From NCBI GenBank assembly GCA_003452695.1, contig DMNP01000064.1, positions 1,050 to 31,108 on the forward strand: a stretch of 30,059 nucleotides of DNA, written 5' to 3'. A program made the position numbers and the translations under genes. The notes under the pieces are model-generated. The model worked only from the letters and a program-made list of their open reading frames with translations, did no database searches and was not told the origin of the DNA. Positions 7,753 through 16,356 of the stretch are shown piece by piece (the first letter of the stretch is position 1; each line of letters starts with the position of its first letter). This DNA is from Eggerthellaceae bacterium. GTDB lineage: Bacteria > Actinomycetota > Coriobacteriia > Coriobacteriales > Eggerthellaceae.

Positions 7753-10581
7753 ATGGTGAAGAAAGGCGCGCATGTGGGCATGGGCAAGCCGGCTTACTAC
7801 GGGTTGCTGGCCCTGGCATGCCTGGTGGGCTTGGGGCTGGTCATGGCCCCCATCCTGGCAACGGGCCGCGGGCCGGTATGGCTGCCCGACGCGTTGGTGC
7901 AGCAGGTTGCCACCATGACCTACGAAGGCGAGGCGCTGCGCGGCGCCTTCGCATCGCTTGCGGCGGGGCAGGGCTTCGATTTGCCGTCGTTCGTGTTCAA
8001 CACGGGCTATGGCGACAGCGTGCGCGCAACCATGGCGCTGTTCGATCCCCTGAAATGGCTTTCGGCGCTGGTGCCGCCCGATTGCGTGGAATACCTGTTC
8101 TACGCGATTATCTACGTGCGGTTGTATCTGGCGGCCGTGGCGTTTTCGGTGTACTGCTTCGGCATCGGCCGCGCGAAGGGGTCGACCATGGTCGCGGCGC
8201 TGTGCTATTGCTTTTCGGGCTTCGTGCTGTTCTGGGGCGCGTTGCGCCATCCGTCGTTCATAAACGCCACCATCATGCTGCCGCTCGTGCTGTGGGGCGC
8301 CGAGCGGCTGTTCCGCGGCAAGGGGCCCGTGGCCTTTTCGGTGACCGTGGCGCTGGCGCTGTTCCTCAGCACGTATTTCGCCTACATGACCGCCATCACG
8401 GTGGTGGCGTATGCGCTCGTGCGCTTCTTCGCCTTCGAGCAGGATCGCACGCTGCGCCGATTCCTGCGTACGGGTGGCCTGTTCGTGCTGTTCGGCGCGC
8501 TGGGCGTGGCGGTGGCGGGTATCGCGGTGTTCCCCGAGGTGATATCGCTTACCTCCATGGACCGCGTTTCGGGCAGGTCGTCGGTGTACGTGCCCGTGGT
8601 GAACAGCGCGGCCTATTACGGCAGCTTCGTCGGACGCATGTTGGGCACGGTGGTCACCGAGGCCACGGCCAAGTTCGTGGGCGTGGTGGGCGTGATGTGC
8701 ACGGCCGCGCTCATCGTCTGCCCCGGGCGCTTCGACCGGCGCCGGCGCCGGTCGTGGCTGGCGGCTATGGTGCTGGTGGCGCTGGTGTTGCTGGTGCCGC
8801 GGCTCGGATCGGTCATGAACGGCTTCAACTACGTAACGGACCGCTGGATGTTCATCATGGGCTTCTGCGTGGCCAACATCGTGTGCCTGGTGCTGCCCGC
8901 GCTGAAGGGCCTGGACGCTCGGGAATGGCGCCGGCTGGGCATCGTGCTGGCCGTCGTGCTCGTGCTGGCGGTGGCGCCCGCCCCGTTCGACGACGTGCTG
9001 ACGGCGCTGCCGGTCGTGGCCGCGGTCCTTCTTGCAGCAGCTTGCGCGGTTGCCGTGCTGCATGGCCGCGGAGCAGTCGCGCGCCGGGGCTATTTGGCGG
9101 CCATGGCGGCAATTGCCGTGGCCTCGGCCGTCTCCACGTCGTTTTTCCTGACGAACGAGGACGTGGGCAAGGGCTATGCGAAGGAGTTTCTGCCCGAGGT
9201 GGGCATGGCGTATTCGATGTTCACCGATGCCAGCCCGTTCGCGGTGGTCGACCAGCTGCCGCAGAATCAGCGCGAACAGCATCGCTACAGCATGTCGCGC
9301 AGCCCCGGCCTGCGCTATTTCAACAACTCGCTTGCGAGCGACCGCATGGGCCTGGAAAGCTTCCACAGCCACTACGTGCAGAGCGTGGACGATTTCCGCA
9401 ACAGCGTGGGCCTTCCCGACAACTTCTTCCGCGCGTATTTCTACGGTGCGGACGGGCGCTTGGCGCTGGAGGCTTTCTCGGGTGCGCGCTACTACGTTTC
9501 GCCCGAGAAGGATTCCTGGCTCGTGCCGCGCACCTACGAGAAAACGGGGCTTGCGGACAACGGGCGGACGCTGTACGCCTCGGACTATGCGCTGCCGCTT
9601 GCGTTCTGCTACGACACCGTGCTGTCCTATCAGGAATACTCCAAACTGGACCAGGCTGCCCGCCAGGATGCGCTGTTGCAGGCCTGCGTGGTCGACGCGG
9701 CCAAGATAGACGCCGATGCGCAGGTGGCCGACAGCGTGGCGGTTTCGGCCGTGCAGCGAGATTACCGGGTTTCCCAGGGCAAGGGCCTGAAATGGGAAGG
9801 CAACACGATACGCGTGGACAAGGCGGGCGCTTCGATTACCTTCGACTTCGAAGCGCTGCCCGACGCCGAGACCTATCTGGTGTTCGAGAACCTGAACCTG
9901 GGCGAGGGCAACCCCGACAAGCGCAGCACGTTCGATTTGAAGGTGGAATGCGCGAACGGCGAGCGCACGTACAGCCCGCGCACGCCCTACACCGCACAGG
10001 GTTACAGCGGCAAGGACAATTGGATTTGCAACCTGGGCTATAGCGCCGACGGCATCGGCCAGATAGTGCTCACCTTCCCCGAAGCGGGCGAGTACCGCTG
10101 CGACGGCCTGCGCGTGTACTGCCAGCCAGTCGGCCCCCTGGTGCAGGATCTGGAAAAGCTGCGCGAGCGGGGGCTGGCGGACATCGAAACGGACGGCCAC
10201 GGCATAGCTGGCACTGCCACGACGGTGAAAGATGTTGAATACGCCCTGTTCACCGTGGGATATTCGCGTGGCTGGACGGCCAAGGTGGACGGCAGCCCCG
10301 TCGATATCGTACGGGCGGGCGTCGGGTTCGTGGGCGTGCCCCTGCGCGGCGCGGGAGAGCACCGCGTGGAGCTGACGTATCAGACGCCGGGGCTCGTGCC
10401 GGGTGTCGCGCTTTCGCTGGCGGGCCTTGTCGCCTGCATCGCCTGCGCCGTGGGCCTGCACTTGCATCGGCGCCGTGCGGACGAGCGCGGAGCTGGGGAA
10501 TCGGGCGGCGCAGAGCAACATGCCGAACCGCCGCATGCCGCCGACAAAGCCGCCGCGGAAGGCAAGGAGATGCCGCGATGA
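7753..10581 (+). CDS. YfhO-like polytopic membrane protein
   Basis: A 942-residue protein. The first roughly 470 residues have many hydrophobic helices with short loops, followed by a large, probably extracytoplasmic, mixed domain (about 470-885) and a final transmembrane helix (LVPGVALSLAGLVACIACAVGLHL) with a charged C-terminal tail. This layout, plus the late YSRGWTAKVDG and GEHRVELTYQTPGLVPG segments, matches the YfhO family. Members are GT-C-like membrane proteins linked to glycosylation of lipoteichoic acid or other envelope polymers. I chose ATG 7753 after AGGGGAG; TTG 7744 is possible. The stop overlaps the ATG of the tandem TagF-like gene (ATGA), and this pairing supports a role in teichoic-acid-like polymer synthesis or decoration. 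The acceptor and sugar are unknown. Confidence 0.8.
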   Translation: MVKKGAHVGMGKPAYYGLLALACLVGLGLVMAPILATGRGPVWLPDALVQQVATMTYEGEALRGAFASLAAGQGFDLPSFVFNTGYGDSVRATMALFDPLKWLSALVPPDCVEYLFYAIIYVRLYLAAVAFSVYCFGIGRAKGSTMVAALCYCFSGFVLFWGALRHPSFINATIMLPLVLWGAERLFRGKGPVAFSVTVALALFLSTYFAYMTAITVVAYALVRFFAFEQDRTLRRFLRTGGLFVLFGALGVAVAGIAVFPEVISLTSMDRVSGRSSVYVPVVNSAAYYGSFVGRMLGTVVTEATAKFVGVVGVMCTAALIVCPGRFDRRRRRSWLAAMVLVALVLLVPRLGSVMNGFNYVTDRWMFIMGFCVANIVCLVLPALKGLDAREWRRLGIVLAVVLVLAVAPAPFDDVLTALPVVAAVLLAAACAVAVLHGRGAVARRGYLAAMAAIAVASAVSTSFFLTNEDVGKGYAKEFLPEVGMAYSMFTDASPFAVVDQLPQNQREQHRYSMSRSPGLRYFNNSLASDRMGLESFHSHYVQSVDDFRNSVGLPDNFFRAYFYGADGRLALEAFSGARYYVSPEKDSWLVPRTYEKTGLADNGRTLYASDYALPLAFCYDTVLSYQEYSKLDQAARQDALLQACVVDAAKIDADAQVADSVAVSAVQRDYRVSQGKGLKWEGNTIRVDKAGASITFDFEALPDAETYLVFENLNLGEGNPDKRSTFDLKVECANGERTYSPRTPYTAQGYSGKDNWICNLGYSADGIGQIVLTFPEAGEYRCDGLRVYCQPVGPLVQDLEKLRERGLADIETDGHGIAGTATTVKDVEYALFTVGYSRGWTAKVDGSPVDIVRAGVGFVGVPLRGAGEHRVELTYQTPGLVPGVALSLAGLVACIACAVGLHLHRRRADERGAGESGGAEQHAEPPHAADKAAAEGKEMPR

Positions 10582-13166
10582 ATCCGAAGCGTCTGCTGGG
10601 AACGGCGAAGCGCATGGCCCGGTTGCCGTTCAGGCATGCGGTGCTGGATTGCGAGCTGCCGCACATCTATAAACGTGCTGCCGCCGCGGCGCCGGTGGAC
10701 GAACGCAAGGTGCTGTTCGTTTCGCAGCGCTTGGGCGACGTGCCCGACGATTTCACCTTGCTCATGAACCGCGTGCGCGCCGCCGGCTTCGATGTGCGGT
10801 TCATCGCGCTTGCACGTCAGGGGCGTAACGCGGCGGGCTACAACCGCGCTTGCCGGGACCTTGCGCGCCAGATAGCCACGGCTTCGGTCGTCTTCCTGGA
10901 ATCGGCATCGCCGGTGGTAGGCTGTTTTCCCTTGCGCCCCGAAACGCGCGTGGTGCAGCTGTGGCACGCGTGCGGCGCCTTCAAGAAATGGGGTTATAGC
11001 TGCGCGGAGAAGGGCTTCGGCGCTACGCGCGCGCTGCTGGACCGGCATCCCAGCTATGGCAACGTCTGCCTCGTGCCCGTGAGCAGCCCCGAGGTGGAAT
11101 GGGCCTATCGCGAGGCCATGGGCTTGCAGGACCGTCCGGATGCGGTGCGCGCCCTGGGAGTCAGCCGCACCGACAAGTTCTTCGACCAGGGTTTCCTGTT
11201 GAAGGCTGCGCAGAACCTGCACGATGCCGTGCCCGAGGCGCACGGCAAGCGCGTGCTGCTGTATGCACCGACGTTTCGGGGAGAGCTGGGTTCGGCGAAG
11301 GCACCGGCGCAGCTGGACGTGCGGGCGCTGCGCGCCGAGCTGGGCGACGACTGGGTGTTGGTCGTGAAGCATCATCCCTTGGTGAAGGCGCTTCCGCCCA
11401 TTCCGGTCGATTGCGCGGATTTCGCCTTCGACCTTTCGCGTTCCATGAACATAGACGAGCTGCTGGCGTGCGCCGATGCGCTGGTCACGGATTATTCGTC
11501 AGTCATCTTCGAATACTCGCTGATGGGCCGCCCCCTGTGCTTCTTCGCGTACGACCTGCGCGACTACGACGACTGGCGCGGCTTCTACTATCCCTACGAG
11601 CAGATGTGCCCGGGCCCGATTGTCTCCACGACCGGGGAAGTGGCCGCGTTCGCGCGCAGCGTGCAGGCTGGCACGGTGGACCTGTCGGATGTCCGGGCGT
11701 TCAGGAACCGCTTCATGAGCGCCTGCGACGGTCATGCGACCGAGCGCATCTTCTGCGAAATTTGGCCGGTACCGGTCTCCGAGGGCGCAGACGACACGTT
11801 GGGTGGCACCGTCGAGTCGGAGGAGCGGCGGCCGGCTGGCTTGAATGCAACGGATGCGCTGCCGTCTTTGCCGGCGCGCGCCAAGGCCGTTGCGCGCCGG
11901 GGCGTCATGCGCATTGCCAAGGACTATGGCTTGGGATGGAGGATTCCGCGTGCCTATCGCCAGGCGCTCGCGACGCCAGGGCGTTTCGCTCCGGGCGGCG
12001 AGTTGGACGCCGGCGCGGGCGCTGTCGTGGGTGGCGCTGCGGGTGCGGGGGACATCGTGCCCATCGACCCGCGCAAGGTTCTCTTCGTCGAGCCCACGCG
12101 CCAGGAGCTGCCCGAGGCCTTCAAGGTGATATGGGCGCGCGTGGCGCAAGATCCCGCTTACGACGCCCGTTTCGTCTCGCTGGGCAAGCACCGTCTGCCC
12201 ATGCCGCGCTACCTGGCCAATTGCCAGGCTTTCGCCCGCGAGGCCGCCACGGCGCGCGCGATCTTTCTCTGCGATGCATCCGATGTGGTCAGCTGCCTGC
12301 CGCTGCGTCCCGAGACGCGCGTCGTGCAGCTATGGCATGCGTGCGGCGCCTTCAAGAAATTCGGCATGAGCACGGCCGAGCTGTCCTATGGGCTTACGCG
12401 CGCCGAAATAGAGCGCCATCCGTTCTACGAGAACCTCTCGCTCGTTTCCGTCAGCAGCCCCGAAGTGGTGTGGGCCTATGCCGACGCCATGAACCTGGTC
12501 GGTCGCGAGCAGGTAATTCAGCCGCTCGGCACGAGCCGCACCGACGTGTTCTTCGACGATTCCTTCATCCGCAACGCGGTGGAGCAGGTGTGGCGTGCGG
12601 TGCCCCAGGCCATCGACAAGCGCGTCGTGCTGTACGCCCCGACGTTTCGCGGAACGCCGGGCAGGCCGTCGGCTCCGGCGCTGCCCGACCTGGACCTTCT
12701 GCGCCGAGCCATCGGCGACGATACCGTGGTCCTGGTGAAGCACCATCCGCACGTGCGTGCAAACGACCGGCCGCCCATTCCGGAGTCGTGCCGCGATTTC
12801 GCCTTCGATGTAACGGGACTCGTCTCCATCGATGACGCGCTTACTGTGGCCGACGTGCTCATAACCGATTACTCATCGGTGGTCTTCGAGTTCTCGCTGT
12901 TCGGGCGCCCCATGGCGTTTTTCGCGCCGGACTTGCGGGAGTTCTCGCAATCGCGCAGTTTCTACTACGATTTCGACGACATGACCCCCGGCCCCGTTTT
13001 CGCCGATTCGGCAGGCTTGGCCGACTACCTGGCCCGCGTGCGCGATTCCTTCGACCCGTCCGAAGTTGCCGCGTTCCGCCGCCGCTTCATGTCCGCCTGC
13101 GACGGCTACGCCACCGATCGCATCCTGTCCTTCGCGCTGGTCGACCCGTGGGGCGAGCGCCGATAG
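10578..13166 (+). CDS. Tandem-domain CDP-glycerol glycerophosphotransferase (TagF/TagB-like)
   Basis: An 862-residue cytoplasmic or membrane-associated protein made of two homologous glycerophosphotransferase domains, about 40-400 and 490-862, joined by a low-complexity linker. Each half carries the same motif series: RPETRVVQLWHACGAFKK, VSSPEV.WAY, LG.SRTD.FFD, LYAPTFRG, V.VKHHP, DALVTDYSSVIFE or DVLITDYSSVVFE, and RFMSACDG. The family transfers glycerol-phosphate units from CDP-glycerol to build or prime wall teichoic acid at the inner membrane face. The WHACGAFKK and KHHP histidines expected for catalysis are present in both halves, so both could be active. The start overlaps the YfhO-like stop in ATGA. 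Whether one half primes and the other polymerises, or the donor differs, is inference. Confidence 0.88.
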   Translation: MNPKRLLGTAKRMARLPFRHAVLDCELPHIYKRAAAAAPVDERKVLFVSQRLGDVPDDFTLLMNRVRAAGFDVRFIALARQGRNAAGYNRACRDLARQIATASVVFLESASPVVGCFPLRPETRVVQLWHACGAFKKWGYSCAEKGFGATRALLDRHPSYGNVCLVPVSSPEVEWAYREAMGLQDRPDAVRALGVSRTDKFFDQGFLLKAAQNLHDAVPEAHGKRVLLYAPTFRGELGSAKAPAQLDVRALRAELGDDWVLVVKHHPLVKALPPIPVDCADFAFDLSRSMNIDELLACADALVTDYSSVIFEYSLMGRPLCFFAYDLRDYDDWRGFYYPYEQMCPGPIVSTTGEVAAFARSVQAGTVDLSDVRAFRNRFMSACDGHATERIFCEIWPVPVSEGADDTLGGTVESEERRPAGLNATDALPSLPARAKAVARRGVMRIAKDYGLGWRIPRAYRQALATPGRFAPGGELDAGAGAVVGGAAGAGDIVPIDPRKVLFVEPTRQELPEAFKVIWARVAQDPAYDARFVSLGKHRLPMPRYLANCQAFAREAATARAIFLCDASDVVSCLPLRPETRVVQLWHACGAFKKFGMSTAELSYGLTRAEIERHPFYENLSLVSVSSPEVVWAYADAMNLVGREQVIQPLGTSRTDVFFDDSFIRNAVEQVWRAVPQAIDKRVVLYAPTFRGTPGRPSAPALPDLDLLRRAIGDDTVVLVKHHPHVRANDRPPIPESCRDFAFDVTGLVSIDDALTVADVLITDYSSVVFEFSLFGRPMAFFAPDLREFSQSRSFYYDFDDMTPGPVFADSAGLADYLARVRDSFDPSEVAAFRRRFMSACDGYATDRILSFALVDPWGERR

Positions 13167-13195
13167 GTGTCGCCAGCTTCGGATTGCATCCTGCG

Positions 13196-14218
13196 CTACG
13201 ACGCCGATGCGCGTTTGCCTCGTCGGAGTTCGGGGTAGTAGCACGACAGGCCGCGCATGCCGCACAGCGTTTCGGGGTCGCGCGGCAGTTCCATGCTCTG
13301 CAAGTAGTCTTGCTCGGTCGCGCACGAGCGCGCTCTGGCCAGGTTGCGCATGACCAGGGCGGCATCGGAGCACAGGTCGTCCACGTCGTCGCCGCGGCCG
13401 ACTACCTTGTAGGCGTCGATGCCCAGCTGCTCGAAGCGCCACAGCGCGCACAGTCCGCAGGTGCGGCGATGGTACTGTTCGTTCAGCAGCTGGTCGTTTT
13501 CCCAGGCGCGTTGCAGGAATTCTTCGTTTGCGCCCTCGGTGCCACGCAGGTTGCGCGCATCGTTGGCAAGCCAGATGCGATGCTCGCCCGTACGCAACGA
13601 CATGCAGAGCGACGGGTTGCCCGCACGATGGCAGCCCAGGCAATGCGAATCCGAGAACAAGCAGCCGTTGCGCATCATGAACACTTCGTATTCCACGTCA
13701 GGAACCGTGCGCACGATGCCGGCCACTTCGTCTGAGGCCAAGTCGCGCGGCAATATGATGCGCGTGGCCCCGCGGTCGCGGTAGAACGCCGCCAGGTGCG
13801 CGTTGTACACGCCGGCAATCGTGGACATGGTTACGTTCAGCCCTGCCTGCCGTGCTGCATCGATGCCTCCTAGGCTAGACAGGATAACGCCATGGGCCCC
13901 GGCGCTTTTCAGGCGCGGGAAATAGGCTTCGGCCATGAAGGCCAGCTGGTCGCGCGAATACGAGGTGGCGTTGAAGCACACGAACGCATGCATGCCCAAG
14001 CTGCGGGCGCGTTCGATCTGCGTGCACATTTCCCCGAAATCGAACGGATTCGCCTCCAGCCCGAAGCCCGACATGCGGTTCAACTCGGCGTCGCCGAAAC
14101 GACGCTCCCATTCGTCGTCGTGGAATCCCACGTACACTTCTCCCACGCCCGCTTCGTGCAGGCGGGGCAGGGCGGTGGGGTTGTTCAGCGGCACCAGCGC
14201 GGTCATGCTTTGCTCCAT
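13196..14218 (-). CDS. U32 peptidase-family protein (UbiU/RlhA-like)
   Basis: A 340-residue TIM-barrel-like U32 protein. Family features are the N-terminal PLNNPTALPRLHEAGVGEVYVGF, NVTMSTIAGVYN (128-139), ILPRDLASDEVAGIV (155-169), EVFMMRNGCLFSDSHCLGCH (178-197) and CGLCALWRFEQLGIDAYKVVGR (about 254-275). Cysteines 186, 193, 196, 205, 254 and 257 are candidates for an iron-sulfur cluster, as in UbiU, UbiV and RlhA, which act in oxygen-independent hydroxylation, although the family was first called collagenase-like peptidase. Two starts are possible: ATG 14218 (chosen) and ATG 14206, which has its own GGAG. A strong hairpin sits just upstream of 14218. The gene converges with the TagF-like gene, with 29 bp between the stops, and follows the related cysteine-rich gene on the same strand. 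Confidence 0.8.
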   Translation of the reverse strand: MEQSMTALVPLNNPTALPRLHEAGVGEVYVGFHDDEWERRFGDAELNRMSGFGLEANPFDFGEMCTQIERARSLGMHAFVCFNATSYSRDQLAFMAEAYFPRLKSAGAHGVILSSLGGIDAARQAGLNVTMSTIAGVYNAHLAAFYRDRGATRIILPRDLASDEVAGIVRTVPDVEYEVFMMRNGCLFSDSHCLGCHRAGNPSLCMSLRTGEHRIWLANDARNLRGTEGANEEFLQRAWENDQLLNEQYHRRTCGLCALWRFEQLGIDAYKVVGRGDDVDDLCSDAALVMRNLARARSCATEQDYLQSMELPRDPETLCGMRGLSCYYPELRRGKRASAS

Positions 14219-14220
14219 TC

Positions 14221-14240
14221 CGCCGCCTTCGTCGGCGGCG
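14221..14240 (-). promoter_or_regulatory. GC-rich hairpin just upstream of the U32 start
   Basis: CGCCGCC (14221-14227) and GGCGGCG (14234-14240) form a 7-bp, all-GC stem with a six-base loop. On the transcript its 3' arm ends two bases before the ATG at 14218 and would cover the ribosome site there. This either argues for the start at 14206 or suggests structure-dependent translation. Confidence 0.4.
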
Positions 14241-14370
14241 CAAATCAACGGGGAAGAGTCGGTCGGCGATAGTGGTTTAAGGCGGCAATGTGTCTATCCA
14301 TTGGCTTATTCATACCGTTCGAGGGTTTAAAAACCCATGCGCTTCGCCTTTCCTCGTTCGCGGGGTTTGC

Positions 14371-15285
14371 CTATGCCATCGTTTCGGCGGTTGCCGAGTA
14401 TATGATACGCCACGCGCTCGTGCCGGCAATGGCGCAGGCCTCGTTGTCGTAGAAGAACGTGCGGCCGTGTTTCAGGTAACGCACGTTGCCATCGGTCAGG
14501 TATCCCTGTTTCATGCGCAGGCAATGCCGCGAGCACCCACGTCCGAGGACGAACTTGTCGTCCACTGGCTCGTCGATGGAGGCAGGTCCGCAGTTACGCC
14601 CCGTGGTTGCAAAGCAATAGGGCAGGTGAAGGGCTATTTCGGCGGAGGGGACGGCTTCAAGCATGCGCGACACGTCCACCACGTCGGCGGTCGGATCCGC
14701 TTCGATAAGCGGGCGTGTCGTGCACTCGCCCAGGCATTCCAGATGTTCGGGTGAAAGCTCGGGCATGGCGGTGCGTTCCATCATGCGGCGTATGCGCGCA
14801 TCGCGCTGTTCCTTCTGCATCAGGCGTCCGAGGCCCAGGCGCTTGTCGGTTCGCTGCTGCAGCTCGAAGAAGGCGGCCACGTCGTTCACGACCACCTCGT
14901 CGTACACGTCGTCGAACCGGTTCAGAATCTCGTCTATGCGCGCATCGACGCGTTGCAGGAACGCCTGGCCGACGATGGGAACAACCAGCGTTGCCGCCAG
15001 GTCGTAGCGCTGGCAGAGCTGTCGAAGCGATTCGTGGAACTGGTCGTACAGCCCGCAGAAGTAGTTCTCGCAGAAATACGAACCGGCATAGATGCGTTCG
15101 CAGCGGGGAAAGCCCGCTTCCCAGCAGGTGCGTTGCAACATGTTTTCCAGTTGCTCGACGGTGGCGTCGGGCTGTGCAACCTCGCAGAGGCTTATGCTCA
15201 GGCCGACGGTGGGTGGTGCCGATTGTGTCTCGGTGGAAAATGCTTGCGGATTGCCGCTGGGGGTATCGCGTGGGCTGGTTTGCAT
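14371..15285 (-). CDS. Cysteine-rich U32-like protein (UbiV-like partner)
   Basis: A 304-residue protein with distant U32/UbiV character. The segment DEVVVNDVAAFFELQQRT then LGLGRLMQKEQRDARI (about 129-165) matches the family pattern of a VVND strand followed by GRLL-Lys-RDPR. Four late cysteines, C224-x7-C232-x18-C251-x3-C255 (LPYC, NCGPASI, GCSRHC), resemble the UbiV iron-sulfur ligand arrangement. More cysteines cluster at residues 54, 62, 72 and 77. The first 27 residues are low-complexity and probably disordered. I chose ATG 15285 behind GAGGTG; the longer open frame adds residues without a ribosome site. It lies upstream of the other U32 gene on the same strand, 152 bp apart, so the two may act as a pair, as UbiU and UbiV do. 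The substrate is unknown, and the assignment is remote similarity only. Confidence 0.6.
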   Translation of the reverse strand: MQTSPRDTPSGNPQAFSTETQSAPPTVGLSISLCEVAQPDATVEQLENMLQRTCWEAGFPRCERIYAGSYFCENYFCGLYDQFHESLRQLCQRYDLAATLVVPIVGQAFLQRVDARIDEILNRFDDVYDEVVVNDVAAFFELQQRTDKRLGLGRLMQKEQRDARIRRMMERTAMPELSPEHLECLGECTTRPLIEADPTADVVDVSRMLEAVPSAEIALHLPYCFATTGRNCGPASIDEPVDDKFVLGRGCSRHCLRMKQGYLTDGNVRYLKHGRTFFYDNEACAIAGTSAWRIIYSATAETMA

Positions 15286-15307
15286 GAGCACCTCGTATCG
15301 TAGACAA

Positions 15308-15329
15308 GGAGCCCACACATGCGGGCCCC
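15308..15329 (-). terminator. Hairpin between repeat-protein gene and U32-like gene
   Basis: On the minus strand GGGGCCCGC and GUGGGCUCC pair over nine positions (two as G-U) around a four-base loop, followed by TTGTCTA. It lies 23 bp upstream of the UbiV-like start and about 180 bp after the repeat-protein stop. It may be the terminator of the latter or a leader structure of the former. The rest of 15330-15506 shows nothing recognisable. Confidence 0.4.
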
Positions 15330-15506
15330 TCGGTTGTTTGGTTGGCATTGCGGCAAAGCGGTTTTCATTTCGCCGGCGATTGCACACCCCGTTACACCGC
15401 CTGCGCTGATTTTGTCATGGCGAGCGCGTTTTCAGCTTGCTATCTGCCAAGACAAGTCCGCTAAAGTGCGCGCGGTTTGCGCATAAGTGGCTTGAAGCGT
15501 GTTGCG

Positions 15507-16193
15507 CTAGGCCTCGTCGGACTTGGCTTCTTCTGCCTGAGCGGGTTCGGCTTTATCGATGTCGGCGTTCTCTTTCGCCTTGCCACCGTAGCCCTCTCCG
15601 CCGTAGCCTTCCGGCTTTGGCCCGTGGCCCTTGCCGCCATGCGGCCCGCCGTAGCCTTCGGGCCCGTGGCCCTTGCCGCCGTATCCCTCGGGCCCATGAC
15701 CGTGCCCGTGGCCCTTCGGTCCGCCGTAGCCCTCGTGCCCGTGCGGTCCGCCGTAGCTCTCGGGGCCGTGCCCGTGGCCCTTGCCGCCGTAGCCCTCGTG
15801 CCCGTGCGGTCCGCCGTATCCCACGGGCCCATGACCGTGCCCGTGGCCCTTCGGTCCGCCGTAGCCCTCGTGCCCGTGCGGTCCGCCGTAGCCCTCGTGC
15901 CCGTGTCCCATGGGCCCATGTCCGCCGTAGCCCTCGGGGCCGTGCCCTCGTCCCATCGGCCCGTGGCCGTGCGGCCCGCAAGGTCCCATGGGGCCTGGAC
16001 CGGGCATTCCCGCGCCTGCGGGCACGGGATACGGCACATACACGTAGATGTACTGCACCGGAGCGCCTTGCGGCATCATCGGGGGGACGGGTGGCAGGGG
16101 AGGCATTGCCCCCCAGGCCTGTTGCTGGGGCGGATAAGCCGAAAAGAACGGATTAGCGGGCTGCGGAGGAAACTGTCCTTGCGGTTGGAACAT
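15507..16193 (-). CDS. Gly/His/Tyr-rich tandem-repeat protein
   Basis: A 228-residue low-complexity protein. Residues 1-70 are Pro/Gln/Met-rich (MFQPQGQFPPQPANPFF, PPLPPVPPMMPQGAP). The middle is built of about eleven YGG-containing units such as GHEGYGGP, KGHGHGHGP and GPEGYGG, with many histidines. The last 25 residues are charged (KAKENADIDKAEPAQAEEAK). No signal peptide or clear membrane helix is present. The ATG at 16193 follows AAAGGAG, and a TATAAT promoter lies further upstream, so it is well expressed by design. His-rich proteins of this look can bind Ni, Zn or Cu, and Tyr/Gly repeats can form condensates or surface layers, but no function is proven. Because of the repeats, other frames are also open here; I chose this frame because of its ribosome site and promoter. 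Confidence 0.72.
   Translation of the reverse strand: MFQPQGQFPPQPANPFFSAYPPQQQAWGAMPPLPPVPPMMPQGAPVQYIYVYVPYPVPAGAGMPGPGPMGPCGPHGHGPMGRGHGPEGYGGHGPMGHGHEGYGGPHGHEGYGGPKGHGHGHGPVGYGGPHGHEGYGGKGHGHGPESYGGPHGHEGYGGPKGHGHGHGPEGYGGKGHGPEGYGGPHGGKGHGPKPEGYGGEGYGGKAKENADIDKAEPAQAEEAKSDEA
15690..15757. repeat. 68-bp direct repeat, copy 1
   Basis: This 68-base stretch recurs exactly at 15825-15892, an offset of 135 bases (45 codons), inside the Gly/His-rich repeat gene. Shorter degenerate copies of the same units surround it. This suggests recent in-frame expansion and possible length variation between strains. Confidence 0.85.
15825..15892. repeat. 68-bp direct repeat, copy 2
   Basis: Exact second copy of the 68-base repeat at 15690-15757. 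It keeps the reading frame of the Gly/His-rich protein. Confidence 0.85.
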
Positions 16194-16226
16194 AATTCTC
16201 CTTTCGTTGGGATATTGCCATGCAAG

Positions 16227-16253
16227 ATTATATTTCATATTGAAGGCAAGCAA
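16227..16253 (-). promoter_or_regulatory. Sigma-70-type promoter for the Gly/His-rich gene
   Basis: On the minus strand a perfect TATAAT (16227-16232) follows TTGCTT (16248-16253) with a 15-base spacer. Transcription would start about 27 bases before the ATG at 16193. The whole 16194-16433 region is clearly richer in A/T than its surroundings, as expected for a divergent promoter region. Confidence 0.6.
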
Positions 16254-16356
16254 CCCGCAAAACTTCATTCAGGAACCAAGAAGCATGGTTGCTGCCCATG
16301 GCCCGGTCGCAAAAAGTCCAATCTGATTCCTTTCAATGCGAATTCAATTAGACTTC

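Noticed and set aside
7630..10536. 968-codon open frame on the minus strand
   Set aside because: It lies antisense to the YfhO-like gene, is rich in His, Arg, Gln and Ala as expected for a GC-rich shadow frame, and shows no domain.
14323..14336. GGGTTT/AAACCC palindrome as terminator
   Set aside because: The loop would be only two bases and no T-tract follows. It may just be an A/T-rich palindrome.
15600..15960. Possible CRISPR array
   Set aside because: The repeats are coding, of unequal length and spacing, and lack unique spacers.
15437..16156. Arg/Pro-rich plus-strand open frames over the repeat gene
   Set aside because: All frames stay open because of the GC-rich repeats. Only the minus-strand frame has a good ribosome site and promoter.
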